Assembly (NCBI GenBank): GCA_943372195.1
Contig: CALRXS010000014.1
Span: 1 to 64,000, forward strand
Length of the DNA: 64,000 bases
DNA from: JAEYZM01 sp943372195
Lineage (GTDB): Bacteria > Bacteroidota > Bacteroidia > Sphingobacteriales > Sphingobacteriaceae
Direction: 5' to 3'
Shown here: piece by piece, positions 17,322 to 26,376 of the stretch
How the letters are laid out: each line of letters starts with the position of its first letter
Numbering within the stretch: position 1 is the first letter of the stretch
Program-made: the position numbers and the translations under genes
Notes under the pieces: model-generated
The model's input: only the letters and a program-made list of their open reading frames with translations
Database searches by the model: none
What the model was told of the DNA's origin: nothing

Positions 17322-20300
17322 TGAAGCTAAGGCTAATAATATTTTTATTTATTTTGCTTACATACAATAAGTTATTATTAGCACAATCTAATTCTGACTC
17401 GTCTACTAATTTTTTATATAAGAGGTATTTCAATAAAGACCCTAAATTATTGTTATTAAAATCGAGAGTAGTTGCAAACCCTTTTGCAATTACTGAGCAA
17501 TCAAAAAGAGATGGTGTTATTGGCTTGTCAGACTTGAATCGCTCTGGTAGTATTTCCAGAGCAATTACTATAGGTAACAACCAAGATTTAAGTGTTAGTT
17601 CAAGTTTAAATTTACAAATGTCGGGTCGAATTTCTGATGATCTAGAAATAATAGCTGCGATTTCAGATGATAACATACCCATACAACCTGAAGGTAATAC
17701 ACAGCAGATTCAAGAATTTGATCGTGTATATATTCAATTAATAAATCCGAATTATTCTGTAATTGCTGGAGATTATGAATTGCGAAAACCTAATTCTTAT
17801 TTTCTTAATTATTTGAAAAAAGTAAAAGGTGCAATGGTAAGCACACAGTATAATTTTGAAAATGGTTTCTCAACAAGAAACGCTGCATCTATAGCTATAG
17901 CAAAAGGTAAATACAATCGTATGGTTATTCTAGGCAAAGAAGGGAATCAAGGCCCTTATAGATTAACCGGATTATATAATGAGCAATTTATAATTGTATT
18001 AGCAGGAACTGAAAGGGTTTATTTAGATGGCATATTATTAAAAAGAGGTGATAACGAAGATTATACAATTGATTACAATACTGCAGAAATAATTTTTAGT
18101 CCGAAAAGATTAATAACCGCCTACTCTAGAATTACAGTAGAATTTGAGTATTCAGATAAAAACTATTCTCGTACATTAACAACTCTTAGTACAGAACAGA
18201 AATATAAAACTTGGACATTCCGTTTTAACTATTACAATGAACAAGATTCTAAAAATAGACCTCTATTACAAGAGTTAAATGATGAAAAAAAACGATTTAT
18301 AGCTAGCCAAGCTTATAATGATAACAATGGGTTTTTCTTATCAGAAGATAGTGTTGGCTTTAATGATTCTGAAGTTAGATACCAAAAAATTGATAGTCTA
18401 GGTGAAACTATATATGTATACTCAACTAATCCTGAGAATGCTATTTATAAAATAAATTTTTCAGAATTTGGAATCAATAAGGGTAATTATATATTAGACC
18501 AAACACTAGCAAATGGTAGAGTATTTAAATGGGTAAGCCCAATTAATGGTATACCACAAGGCACTCATGAGCCCTTAGTATATTTAGTTGCACCAAGAAG
18601 AAATTCATATTATACATTTGCTGTTGATAAATCCTTTAAAAATCTATACATAAACAATGAAACATCAATTTCAGATATAGATGATAATTTATTTTCGAAA
18701 ACAGGAAATAAAAGAGCAGTAGCTAATAAAACATCTATTACGCATACAAAGAACCTACAAAAAGATAGTTTGAATAATTTTCAATTAAAAAATAGTGCAC
18801 AATTAGAAATAGTAGGTGCCGATTTTAGATTTTTAGAATATTTCAGACCGCAAGAATTTAACAGAGAGTTCGCTTTAGACCCTAGTACAAACTTTAAAGG
18901 CAATCAAATTTGGCTAAGTTATTTAACAAGCTATGAAAATAATAATAGACCAATATTGCAATATAAATTTTCAACTTTCAGAAGTGCAGATGTATACAGC
19001 GCAATACAAAATTCACTAAGCTCTGATTTTAAATTTGGCAAGTATAAGTTCAATGGAGCTGCATCAATAAACATAGTTGATGCTAGCAAATTTGATCAAA
19101 GCAAATCTAACTTTATTAAACACAGATTTGATTTTAGTAGAAGCTTAAAATATTTTAACATTGGTATAGCTGAAGAGACTGAGATGAATACTAGCAGATC
19201 GACAATTAATGATTCATTAAGATTGGCAAGTTTTATATTTAAAGATTATAGAGTTTACATTAATAATAAAGATGGTCGATTAAATAAATATAGACTTGAA
19301 TATTCTAATCGAATAGACTTGCTACCATTCAATAATTCATTATTAACAAGCACTAGAGCTCAAGGTATTGGGGCTATCACTGAGTTTACTAAAAATCAAA
19401 ATTCAATACTTTCAATCAATTATAATTATAGGCAGTTAGAAGTTTATAGAACTAGAACTAATCTTCAGTCTGAAAACAATAATTTGTTAAGAGTTAATCA
19501 TGATGCAAGAATAAAACAAGGCTTGCTAGTTGTAAATACATTTTATGAATTAAATACTGGCCAAGAACCCAAGAGGTCCTTTACTTACATACAAGTGCCA
19601 GCCGGACAAGGTGTATACATCCATAGAGATTATAACAATAATGGCATTAAAGAATTGAATGAGTTTGAAATTGCAAAGTTTAGTTATGAAGCAGATTATA
19701 TAAGAATAACATTAAATAATAGTGATTTTGTTAGAACTAAAGGAACAGCAATATCTCAAAATATATTATTAGACCCACAAAGATTATTTGCAAGCGCAAA
19801 AGGCTTTAAAAAACTAATAGCTAATTTTTCAAATCAGCTAAATTATAAAATCGAAAAAAAGACTTTATTTAATAGCGATGATAACAATTTTAACCCCTTT
19901 GATATTACAATAAATGATACTTCTTTAATAACTTTAAATACACAATTTCGAGAAAGTATATTTTTCAAAAGAACAGATCCGGTTTTTGGTGCCGAGTACA
20001 CTTATCAAAATAATAGTGCAAAATTATTATTAAGTCTAGGTTTTGATTCAAGAACTACATATGAACATATTGTAAGAACAAGGTGGAATATTCTAGCAAA
20101 ATATAGTATTAATGTAGAAGCTAAAATATTTGAAAAAAATTCATTTAATGAAAGCTCAATCGATAGGAACTATAATCTAGATGCAATATCTGTAAGTCCA
20201 GAATTCGCAATTCAATACAATGCTTCTTGGCGATTAGCATTTATATATAAATACCAAAAAATGGAGAATAAAATAGCAGGTAGAGAGGCAGCAAATCAAA

Positions 20301-20578
20301 ATAAAATAGGTACTGAGTTGAAGTATAATGCTGGCGGCAAAACTAGTTTAACAGCATCAATAAATTATATCAACAATGATTATGTAGGAAATCAGAATTC
20401 CGCAATTGCATATGAAATCTTAGAGGCCTTACAACCAGGTAAGAATTACACATGGTCTGCTAATTGGCAAAGAAATATAAGTGAAACATTTCAGTTGAGT
20501 GTAATATATGAAGGTAGAAATTCAGAATCATCGAGGGTGATTCATTCAGGAAGTATGCAAGCAAGAGCATTTTTTTAG
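17321..20578 (+). CDS. Predicted large outer-membrane beta protein
   Basis: A 1085-residue exported protein with a signal peptide (MKLRLIIFLFILLTYNKLLLAQ region) and almost entirely beta-type sequence with alternating polar/aromatic strands. A conserved N-terminal block is recognisable in Bacteroidota hypothetical proteins: ITIGNNQDLSVSSSLNLQMS, then ISDDNIPIQPEGNTQQIQEF and a GDYELRKPNSYF motif. The last residues end in aromatic Phe (ARAFF), as expected for an outer-membrane barrel. No plug, TonB box or sorting domain is visible. The start is ATG 17321, overlapping the kinase stop by one base. Co-expression with a giant sensor kinase suggests that the two monitor or serve the outer membrane, but that is inference. 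Confidence 0.8.
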   Translation: MKLRLIIFLFILLTYNKLLLAQSNSDSSTNFLYKRYFNKDPKLLLLKSRVVANPFAITEQSKRDGVIGLSDLNRSGSISRAITIGNNQDLSVSSSLNLQMSGRISDDLEIIAAISDDNIPIQPEGNTQQIQEFDRVYIQLINPNYSVIAGDYELRKPNSYFLNYLKKVKGAMVSTQYNFENGFSTRNAASIAIAKGKYNRMVILGKEGNQGPYRLTGLYNEQFIIVLAGTERVYLDGILLKRGDNEDYTIDYNTAEIIFSPKRLITAYSRITVEFEYSDKNYSRTLTTLSTEQKYKTWTFRFNYYNEQDSKNRPLLQELNDEKKRFIASQAYNDNNGFFLSEDSVGFNDSEVRYQKIDSLGETIYVYSTNPENAIYKINFSEFGINKGNYILDQTLANGRVFKWVSPINGIPQGTHEPLVYLVAPRRNSYYTFAVDKSFKNLYINNETSISDIDDNLFSKTGNKRAVANKTSITHTKNLQKDSLNNFQLKNSAQLEIVGADFRFLEYFRPQEFNREFALDPSTNFKGNQIWLSYLTSYENNNRPILQYKFSTFRSADVYSAIQNSLSSDFKFGKYKFNGAASINIVDASKFDQSKSNFIKHRFDFSRSLKYFNIGIAEETEMNTSRSTINDSLRLASFIFKDYRVYINNKDGRLNKYRLEYSNRIDLLPFNNSLLTSTRAQGIGAITEFTKNQNSILSINYNYRQLEVYRTRTNLQSENNNLLRVNHDARIKQGLLVVNTFYELNTGQEPKRSFTYIQVPAGQGVYIHRDYNNNGIKELNEFEIAKFSYEADYIRITLNNSDFVRTKGTAISQNILLDPQRLFASAKGFKKLIANFSNQLNYKIEKKTLFNSDDNNFNPFDITINDTSLITLNTQFRESIFFKRTDPVFGAEYTYQNNSAKLLLSLGFDSRTTYEHIVRTRWNILAKYSINVEAKIFEKNSFNESSIDRNYNLDAISVSPEFAIQYNASWRLAFIYKYQKMENKIAGREAANQNKIGTELKYNAGGKTSLTASINYINNDYVGNQNSAIAYEILEALQPGKNYTWSANWQRNISETFQLSVIYEGRNSESSRVIHSGSMQARAFF

Positions 20579-20610
20579 AGGGTTTATAATTTGATTACAA
20601 ACCCTCTAAA
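20574..20610. terminator. Hairpin terminator between convergent genes
   Basis: TTTAGAGGGTTT (20574-20585) pairs perfectly with AAACCCTCTAAA (20599-20610). The stem takes in the stop codon of the outer-membrane protein gene; the A/T ends allow function in both directions. Confidence 0.75.
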
Positions 20611-20613
20611 TAA

Positions 20614-21528
20614 TTACTTTAATGTAACACTAGTTGTACCTATAGAGCTACCATCTGCGTAAACTGTGATTGTATATACACCCGGATTAATACTAGAAGA
20701 TTTTTTCCAGAAAATAGTATACGTTTCACCAGCTTTATTTTCGAAGTTATATGTTGATTTTGCTGAATATTGTAATTCAGATCCATCAGCATTAAACTTA
20801 GAATCATTTGCGTCTGTTACTACTTCAGCTTTGCCTTCAGGATTTATAACTCTCAAATAGAAATCTCTTTGACCTTTCGGTGCTACTTGATTATCAGCTA
20901 AATTAAATGTCACTTTAATTTTCTCTAAAGTTTTCACTCTATCAGTTTCTACTTCTTTACCATTTGAACGGTAACGCACACCTTTTACAGAAAGGTTTGC
21001 AGTTTTAAGTAATGAAGCAACTGCTACTTTATTTGAAAGATTGATATTCTGATTCAACAATTCTGATGATTTTTGTTGTTCTGATTCTACTGATTTTTTA
21101 AGTCCAGTATTTTCTGAAGCCAACAGCTCATTCTCTTTCTTCAAGCTTACGATTTCGTCTTGATATTTTTTAATGTAATATCTTAGTTGATCAATTTCAT
21201 TTCTTGCTCTTTCTAATTCAGAGGCGGTCATGTTTCCTCTTTTTAATGCAGATTGAAGTTGAGCTACTTTGGCTTTAAGTTCTTCGTCTTTTGCTATTAA
21301 GCTTTCACTCATAGAGTCAGCATTTGCTGTAGCTTCGCTTAATTCAATTTCTAATTGATTTAATTGCACTTGCAATTTATCTTTTTCATCGCTTGTTTGC
21401 TCAAATCTGGTTTCAGTTTTATCTTTTTGTAACCATAAGAATATGTTGGTTCCAATTAGTAAAATGATTACTGCTAATAAAATGTAAATCTTTTTAGTGT
21501 CTTTTTGAGGCTGTGGTGCTTGTTCCAT
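20614..21528 (-). CDS. Membrane-anchored coiled-coil protein
   Basis: A 304-residue protein with a short cytoplasmic start (MEQAPQPQKDTKK), one transmembrane helix at about 14-33 (IYILLAVIILLIGTNIFLW), and then a long coiled coil from about 38 to 165 rich in heptad Leu, Glu and Gln. The C-terminal 120 residues form a beta-rich domain (VRYRSNGKEVETDRVKTLEK; GVYTITVYADGSSIGTTSV). I recognise this as a conserved Bacteroidota protein without a named function; a structural or regulatory envelope role is plausible. It follows the 85-residue gene at 10 bp, probably in one transcript. Confidence 0.75.
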   Translation of the reverse strand: MEQAPQPQKDTKKIYILLAVIILLIGTNIFLWLQKDKTETRFEQTSDEKDKLQVQLNQLEIELSEATANADSMSESLIAKDEELKAKVAQLQSALKRGNMTASELERARNEIDQLRYYIKKYQDEIVSLKKENELLASENTGLKKSVESEQQKSSELLNQNINLSNKVAVASLLKTANLSVKGVRYRSNGKEVETDRVKTLEKIKVTFNLADNQVAPKGQRDFYLRVINPEGKAEVVTDANDSKFNADGSELQYSAKSTYNFENKAGETYTIFWKKSSSINPGVYTITVYADGSSIGTTSVTLK

Positions 21529-21538
21529 AGAATAGCTT

Positions 21539-21796
21539 TTAGTTATTGTTTACTTCGTCAACGTAATTTAATCTTAAATCAGATAAAAACTGACTTAACA
21601 TTCTTTCTGATTCTTCACTAAGGTTACCCTTGGTTTTATCTCTTAACATTTCTAACATATCAATTGATTGCTTAGCTTGTTCGAGATTTTTTTCAATTTT
21701 GTTAGTCACTGGGTTTAGAACTTTTCCTAAGCCTTGCATACCTGATGAATGAAATATAAACAAAAGTTGTGCAAATAATTGTTCTTCTTTATTCAT
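21539..21796 (-). CDS. Small conserved hypothetical protein
   Basis: An 85-residue, mostly helical protein without signal peptide. It contains GMQGLGKVLNPVTNKIEKNL and several amphipathic helices. DUF1844-like short Bacteroidota proteins look similar (a Met- and Leu-rich start with QLLFIFHSSGMQGLGK), but this match is from memory and uncertain. It is the first gene of a probable two-gene operon with the coiled-coil protein; TATATTTG lies 28 bp upstream on the minus strand. Confidence 0.7.
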   Translation of the reverse strand: MNKEEQLFAQLLFIFHSSGMQGLGKVLNPVTNKIEKNLEQAKQSIDMLEMLRDKTKGNLSEESERMLSQFLSDLRLNYVDEVNNN

Positions 21797-21824
21797 AATT
21801 GTACTAATATCAATATTTTGTGCG

Positions 21825-21832
21825 CAAATATA
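21825..21832 (-). promoter_or_regulatory. -7 element upstream of the 85-residue gene
   Basis: TATATTTG on the minus strand matches TAnnTTTG; the start codon lies 28 nt downstream, so a short leader is expected. Confidence 0.45.
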
Positions 21833-21841
21833 ATATAAAAT

Positions 21842-22429
21842 ATGGAGCAGATTAAACTAGATTCAAACTATTGGAATGATAGATATTTTTCTGGTAATAC
21901 AGGTTGGGATATTCAAGCTGTATCGAGGCCTATAAAGGAATACCTAGATCAGCTAGAGAATAAGAATATATCTGTTTTGATACCTGGTTGTGGCAATGCC
22001 CATGAAGCTGCATATGCTAATTCTATTGGATTTGAGGATGTTCACATTCTTGATTTTGCTAAACTTGCAATTGAGAATTTCATCAACAAACATCCGCAGT
22101 TTAAGAAAGATAATATACATATTGAGGATATATTTCTACATGCAAATAAGTATGATTTGATTATTGAACAAACTTTATTTTGCGCTATCGACCCTCAATT
22201 GAGGCTTAGATATGCTCAAAAAATGCATGATTTACTGAATGATGGGGCTAAGCTTGTCGGACTTTTATTTGATAAAGAATTTCTATCTGGTCCGCCATTT
22301 GGTGGTAATAAAGAGGAGTATTTATCATATTTCTCCCCTTTATTTAACATCAAAATTTTTGAAAAATGTTATAATTCTATTGAGCCAAGATCTGGCACTG
22401 AACTATTTATTATTTTAGAGAAGAAATAA
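21842..22429 (+). CDS. TPMT-family SAM-dependent methyltransferase
   Basis: A 195-residue class I methyltransferase of the thiopurine S-methyltransferase fold. It shows the family start YWNDRYFSGNTGWDI, the SAM-binding VLIPGCGNAHEA, the acidic loop with HILDFA, and the catalytic-side segment LIIEQTLFCAIDPQLR. It ends with the characteristic RSGTELFIILEKK. In bacteria such enzymes methylate thiols, selenium or tellurium compounds and other xenobiotics; the natural substrate is not shown by the sequence. The last 20 bp overlap the convergent glutathione peroxidase gene. Confidence 0.88.
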   Translation: MEQIKLDSNYWNDRYFSGNTGWDIQAVSRPIKEYLDQLENKNISVLIPGCGNAHEAAYANSIGFEDVHILDFAKLAIENFINKHPQFKKDNIHIEDIFLHANKYDLIIEQTLFCAIDPQLRLRYAQKMHDLLNDGAKLVGLLFDKEFLSGPPFGGNKEEYLSYFSPLFNIKIFEKCYNSIEPRSGTELFIILEKK

Positions 22430-22985
22430 TTTCTTCACTCATTGGATTTACATTCGAAGCAAAGTATTTCACTAATTGTCCGTTTTCGTCAATTAGATAC
22501 TTGTTAAAATTCCATTTGGGTGATTGATCATTCCAGCCATTCAATGACTTATCAGATAACCACTTGTACAAATCACAAGCATTTTTACCTGTAACATCTA
22601 CCTTTTCATACATTTGAAAGCTTACACCGTAATTCTTTTGACAAAAACTTGCAATCTCTTCATTACTACCAGGCTCTTGTCCGCCAAAATTATTAGAAGG
22701 GAATCCGATTATCACAACTTTATCGCCATGCAACTTATTCAACTGCTCTAAATCTTTATACTGTTTAGTATAACCGCATTCAGAAGCAGTATTAACAATT
22801 AATACTTTCTTGCCTTTGTATATACTAAAGTCGACTATATCGCCATTGATGCTTTTCATTTTGAAGTCGTAAAAACTTTTATTGCCTGACATATTGTTTT
22901 TGTTGTTTTCAATAGGCTTGCTTTTGATCTCGTTCGTACCAAAGCAACCACCTAAGATCATTAAGAATGGTAAAAATAGTTTCAT
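22410..22985 (-). CDS. Glutathione peroxidase-like lipoprotein
   Basis: A 191-residue thiol peroxidase. An N-terminal lipobox (ILGGC, Cys14) makes it a lipoprotein, which is not usual for this family, whose bacterial members are mostly cytoplasmic. The peroxidase core is intact: the active Cys70 in NTASECGYTKQY, the Gln/Trp partners in FPSNNFGGQEPG and SPKWNFNKYLIDENGQ. A Cys rather than selenocysteine indicates a thioredoxin-type peroxidase. It likely protects envelope lipids from peroxides. The 3' end overlaps the methyltransferase gene by 20 bp on the opposite strand. It lies 34 bp downstream of the AsmA-like gene. Confidence 0.9.
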   Translation of the reverse strand: MKLFLPFLMILGGCFGTNEIKSKPIENNKNNMSGNKSFYDFKMKSINGDIVDFSIYKGKKVLIVNTASECGYTKQYKDLEQLNKLHGDKVVIIGFPSNNFGGQEPGSNEEIASFCQKNYGVSFQMYEKVDVTGKNACDLYKWLSDKSLNGWNDQSPKWNFNKYLIDENGQLVKYFASNVNPMSEEIISSLK

Positions 22986-23019
22986 TGTGTATTTAATTTA
23001 ACTCTTTAACAACAAATAG

Positions 23020-24852
23020 CTACAGTTGTTTTTCAGTATTTGAGGTATTTGATTGATTTGCTGAAGACAATTTCTTCTTCTCAGATCGTTTAGCTTTTCT
23101 AATTTCTTTTTTAGCCTTTCTAATTTCTTTGTATGCTTTAATCTCTTTTATTCTGATGGTTCTCTGTTTTATTTCTTTCTCCATTCGTTCTGTAACACCC
23201 ACACTTTCTTTAACACCTTTGAATATAGCTTTCCATATATATCCAAAAAAGCTATAGTCTTTTTGATAATTTATATTAAATCTCGGATGTATTGTTTTAC
23301 CATTAAACTTAGGGTTATCGTTATTGAGCAATACTGAATTCGCTAAAAATGAAAACCAGCCATTTTTCTTGAATTTATTATCTTCTGTATTTTTCTCTAA
23401 AATTCTTACTCTTAAATTATTATATAGCATAGTAATACTCGAATGCATTTTGGTTTTGTCACCTTGCATTGTGAATTTCAAATTTCGCATATCACAATTT
23501 GCTACCTCTAATAATGATAAGTTAGCAAGTATTGGATTCAAGTCTTTAAGGTTATAATTCTTTATACTTCCTTTAACAAAAAATGGTTGATCTTTATCGA
23601 GATAATCAAGAGTAAATATCAATTTTGTTAATGCTTTTTTATTTAATAAACTTTCAATTTCAATATCAACTTTTTGATTGTTTTTTAATCTTTCAAGGTC
23701 ATTAGTGAAATTATTTATTGATCCGTTTAATGAATTAAAACTTAAATTCCAGATATAAGAAGTTCTTTGATCTTTTTCAGAATAATTTAATTCAGAATTT
23801 TTAATTATTACTTTATTAAAACTAAACGGAATTTTAATATCATAAACTAATTCAGATGGGAAACGCCTTGTTTTATTAGGATCATGAGGAATTTGATTAT
23901 TTTGAAATGCTTGAGCTTTTAATTTATTAATTTGAATTAAATCACCCGATAATTTTTGTTCATAAAAGAGTTTTTTAAAATCAATACTTGTTAATTTAGC
24001 CTCTCTTACATAAAGATCAATTCTGATTTTCCTATAACCATTTCTAGATTTAAAATTTTCTAAATCATTTAATGGAACAATTTTGAAATTATATAATTCA
24101 ATAGAAGAACTAGCAGTGCTTGCAACAACCTCTTCGAATTGCATTTTATTTACTGAATCTCTTAAATTCAATGAATAATTTTTTATTGATACTTTAATGT
24201 CATCTGAGTAAAATGGCCTATCAGAATTATTTTTTGAAGTAGAATCGATAGTTAAATTTCTAACTTTAAAATAAGCTAAGAATAATTTATGACTATTTCG
24301 TTTAATAAGGCTATCACTTATAAATTCAAAATTTATATTCTTTAAATTTATTTGATCTATTTGTAAGCTTTTTAATTCGTTTTTTATTAATTCATATGGA
24401 TGTCTTAAATTTGAATTAGTGTCACTGAGCTCTTTACTCAATACGTCGTTTATTACTAATACATCTGGGTGATTAATGCTAAGCTCATCAATCTGTAATT
24501 CATCATGAACATAGTACTCATATATGTTTATGCCCGAAAACTTAAATTTTTGTATATATAAATTGAATAAATACCTAGGATGTTGCTTTTTTGACTTCAA
24601 CTGCCTGTAAATAGACATGTCAGGTATTAACTGTAAGTTCTTTATGCTTAAGCTCCCTGTAAATACATTAAAACCTATATCATCAAACTCAACTCTGTAA
24701 AGTTTATCAGTACTATTATAAATGCTCTCTTTTATATGCTTTTTAAGTACTGGCTCCCAATAAGTTATTATTAATGAGCCCGTAATAAATAATAAACTGA
24801 GTGCTATTAAACACCAAAGTAATAGTTTATTCAAATTTAATTTAGGCCTCAA
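23020..24852 (-). CDS. AsmA-like / DUF748-type envelope protein
   Basis: A 610-residue protein with an uncleaved N-terminal membrane anchor at about 10-31 (LLLWCLIALSLLFITGSLII) followed by a long beta-rich periplasmic region. Signs of the AsmA superfamily are FDDIGFNVFTGSLSIKNLQL and repeated short strands describing nested layers; family members carry phospholipid or influence outer-membrane assembly. The last 60 residues switch to a strongly basic helix (KAKKEIRKAKRSEKKK). The start codon appears to be TTG 24852 since no ATG lies near. It may share a transcript with the glutathione peroxidase gene downstream. Family assignment is moderate; no close homologue name is recognised. Confidence 0.7.
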   Translation of the reverse strand: MRPKLNLNKLLLWCLIALSLLFITGSLIITYWEPVLKKHIKESIYNSTDKLYRVEFDDIGFNVFTGSLSIKNLQLIPDMSIYRQLKSKKQHPRYLFNLYIQKFKFSGINIYEYYVHDELQIDELSINHPDVLVINDVLSKELSDTNSNLRHPYELIKNELKSLQIDQINLKNINFEFISDSLIKRNSHKLFLAYFKVRNLTIDSTSKNNSDRPFYSDDIKVSIKNYSLNLRDSVNKMQFEEVVASTASSSIELYNFKIVPLNDLENFKSRNGYRKIRIDLYVREAKLTSIDFKKLFYEQKLSGDLIQINKLKAQAFQNNQIPHDPNKTRRFPSELVYDIKIPFSFNKVIIKNSELNYSEKDQRTSYIWNLSFNSLNGSINNFTNDLERLKNNQKVDIEIESLLNKKALTKLIFTLDYLDKDQPFFVKGSIKNYNLKDLNPILANLSLLEVANCDMRNLKFTMQGDKTKMHSSITMLYNNLRVRILEKNTEDNKFKKNGWFSFLANSVLLNNDNPKFNGKTIHPRFNINYQKDYSFFGYIWKAIFKGVKESVGVTERMEKEIKQRTIRIKEIKAYKEIRKAKKEIRKAKRSEKKKLSSANQSNTSNTEKQL

Positions 24853-24918
24853 GATTTAGTTTTTTAGGTATTAGTACTAAGATATTATAAAAATGCTGAC
24901 AAATTTTCAGAAATTTCA

Positions 24919-24926
24919 TAATTTTG
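24919..24926 (+). promoter_or_regulatory. -7 element of the miaB operon
   Basis: TAATTTTG matches TAnnTTTG; ATG 24943 lies 16 nt downstream, so this operon has a short leader. No good -33 box is visible. Confidence 0.45.
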
Positions 24927-24942
24927 AGGGTTAAATTTGATT

Positions 24943-26361
24943 ATGTTAGAGGGAATTACACAGAAATATCATGATGAAAGTCGTCAAGGCGAAGCATTAA
25001 TGATTGAAAATAAGGTAGATAAAGCTGCATCTAGAAAACTGTATATTGAAAGCTATGGCTGTCAGATGAATTTTGCTGATTCTGAAGTGGTAGCTTCTAT
25101 TATGTTAAATAACGACTTTCAAACAACTAATGATTTCAATGAGGCTGATGTTATTTTTATTAATACATGTTCTATAAGAGAAAATGCTGAGCTTAGAATT
25201 AGAAAACGACTAACAGATTTTAAAGCAGCTAAAAGAGCGAAGCCTGGTATGATAGTAGGTGTTTTAGGATGTATGGCTGAGCGTTTAAAGTCTAAATTTT
25301 TAGAAGAAGAAAAACTGGTAGATATTGTTGTTGGTCCTGATGCTTACAGAGATTTACCTAATTTAATACAATCGGCTGACGACGGACAAAAAGCTGTAAA
25401 CGTATTATTATCGAGAGAAGAAACTTATGGTGATATAAGTCCGATTAGATTAAACACCAATGGTGTTAGTGCCTTTGTTTCTATAACACGTGGTTGCGAC
25501 AACATGTGTTCATTTTGTGTAGTGCCATTTACTAGAGGCAGAGAGAGAAGTAGAGATCCACAATCAATTGTTGAAGAAATTAAAGATTTATTCGAGAAAG
25601 GATTTAGAGAGGTAACCTTACTAGGCCAAAATGTTGATTCGTATGAATGGGAGAATGAATCAAAAACAGAGAAAGTAACATTTGCCAATTTATTAGCCTT
25701 AGCTGCACAAGTTAAATCAGAAATGAGAATTAGATTTTCTACTTCTCATCCGAAAGATTTAACTGATGATGTTTTGTACACCATGCGTGATTATGAAAAC
25801 ATTTGTAAAAGCATTCATTTGCCAGTACAATCGGGTAGCACTCGAATTCTTGATTTAATGAATAGAACTTATTCTCGAGAATGGTACATAAATAGAATTG
25901 ATGCTATCAGAAATATTTTACCCGGATGTACAATATCGACAGATATTATTGCAGGCTTTTGTTCAGAAACAGAAGAAGAGCATCAAGAAACTTTGAGTAT
26001 GATGGATTATGTGAAATATGATTTCGCATACATGTTTAGTTATTCTGAAAGACCAGGAACACCAGCTGCTAAGAAACTTAAAGACGACGTGTCTGATGAA
26101 GTAAAAGCAAGAAGATTAGCAGAGATTGTTGCTCTTCAACGTGCACATTCATTAGAGAGAATGAAAGAACATGTGGGTAAAACGCAGAAGATTTTAATTG
26201 AAGGGTTTTCTAAAAAATCAGATAATGATTTCGCAGGCAGAAGTGACCAAAATGCAATGGTTGTTTTCCCTGTTGATATAAATTATAAAAAAGGCGATTA
26301 CGTTAACGTGCTAATTGTGTCATGCACTTCTGCTACGTTAATAGGTAAGATCATCGAATAA
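24943..26361 (+). CDS. miaB: tRNA-2-methylthio-N6-dimethylallyladenosine synthase
   Basis: A 472-residue radical-SAM enzyme that adds a methylthio group to i6A37 in tRNA. Three parts are visible: an N-terminal UPF0004 domain with LYIESYGCQMNFADSE and INTCSIRENAE (its cysteines bind the auxiliary cluster), the radical-SAM motif GCDNMCSFCVVPFTRGRERS, and a C-terminal TRAM domain. The start is ATG 24943; an in-frame TTG at 24937 is less likely. It is the first gene of a run with the sigma54 regulator, lptE, an unknown gene and secG, spaced 1-21 bp, an order I recognise from other Bacteroidota genomes. Confidence 0.97.
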   Translation: MLEGITQKYHDESRQGEALMIENKVDKAASRKLYIESYGCQMNFADSEVVASIMLNNDFQTTNDFNEADVIFINTCSIRENAELRIRKRLTDFKAAKRAKPGMIVGVLGCMAERLKSKFLEEEKLVDIVVGPDAYRDLPNLIQSADDGQKAVNVLLSREETYGDISPIRLNTNGVSAFVSITRGCDNMCSFCVVPFTRGRERSRDPQSIVEEIKDLFEKGFREVTLLGQNVDSYEWENESKTEKVTFANLLALAAQVKSEMRIRFSTSHPKDLTDDVLYTMRDYENICKSIHLPVQSGSTRILDLMNRTYSREWYINRIDAIRNILPGCTISTDIIAGFCSETEEEHQETLSMMDYVKYDFAYMFSYSERPGTPAAKKLKDDVSDEVKARRLAEIVALQRAHSLERMKEHVGKTQKILIEGFSKKSDNDFAGRSDQNAMVVFPVDINYKKGDYVNVLIVSCTSATLIGKIIE

Positions 26362-26376
26362 AATTAAATCGTAAAT

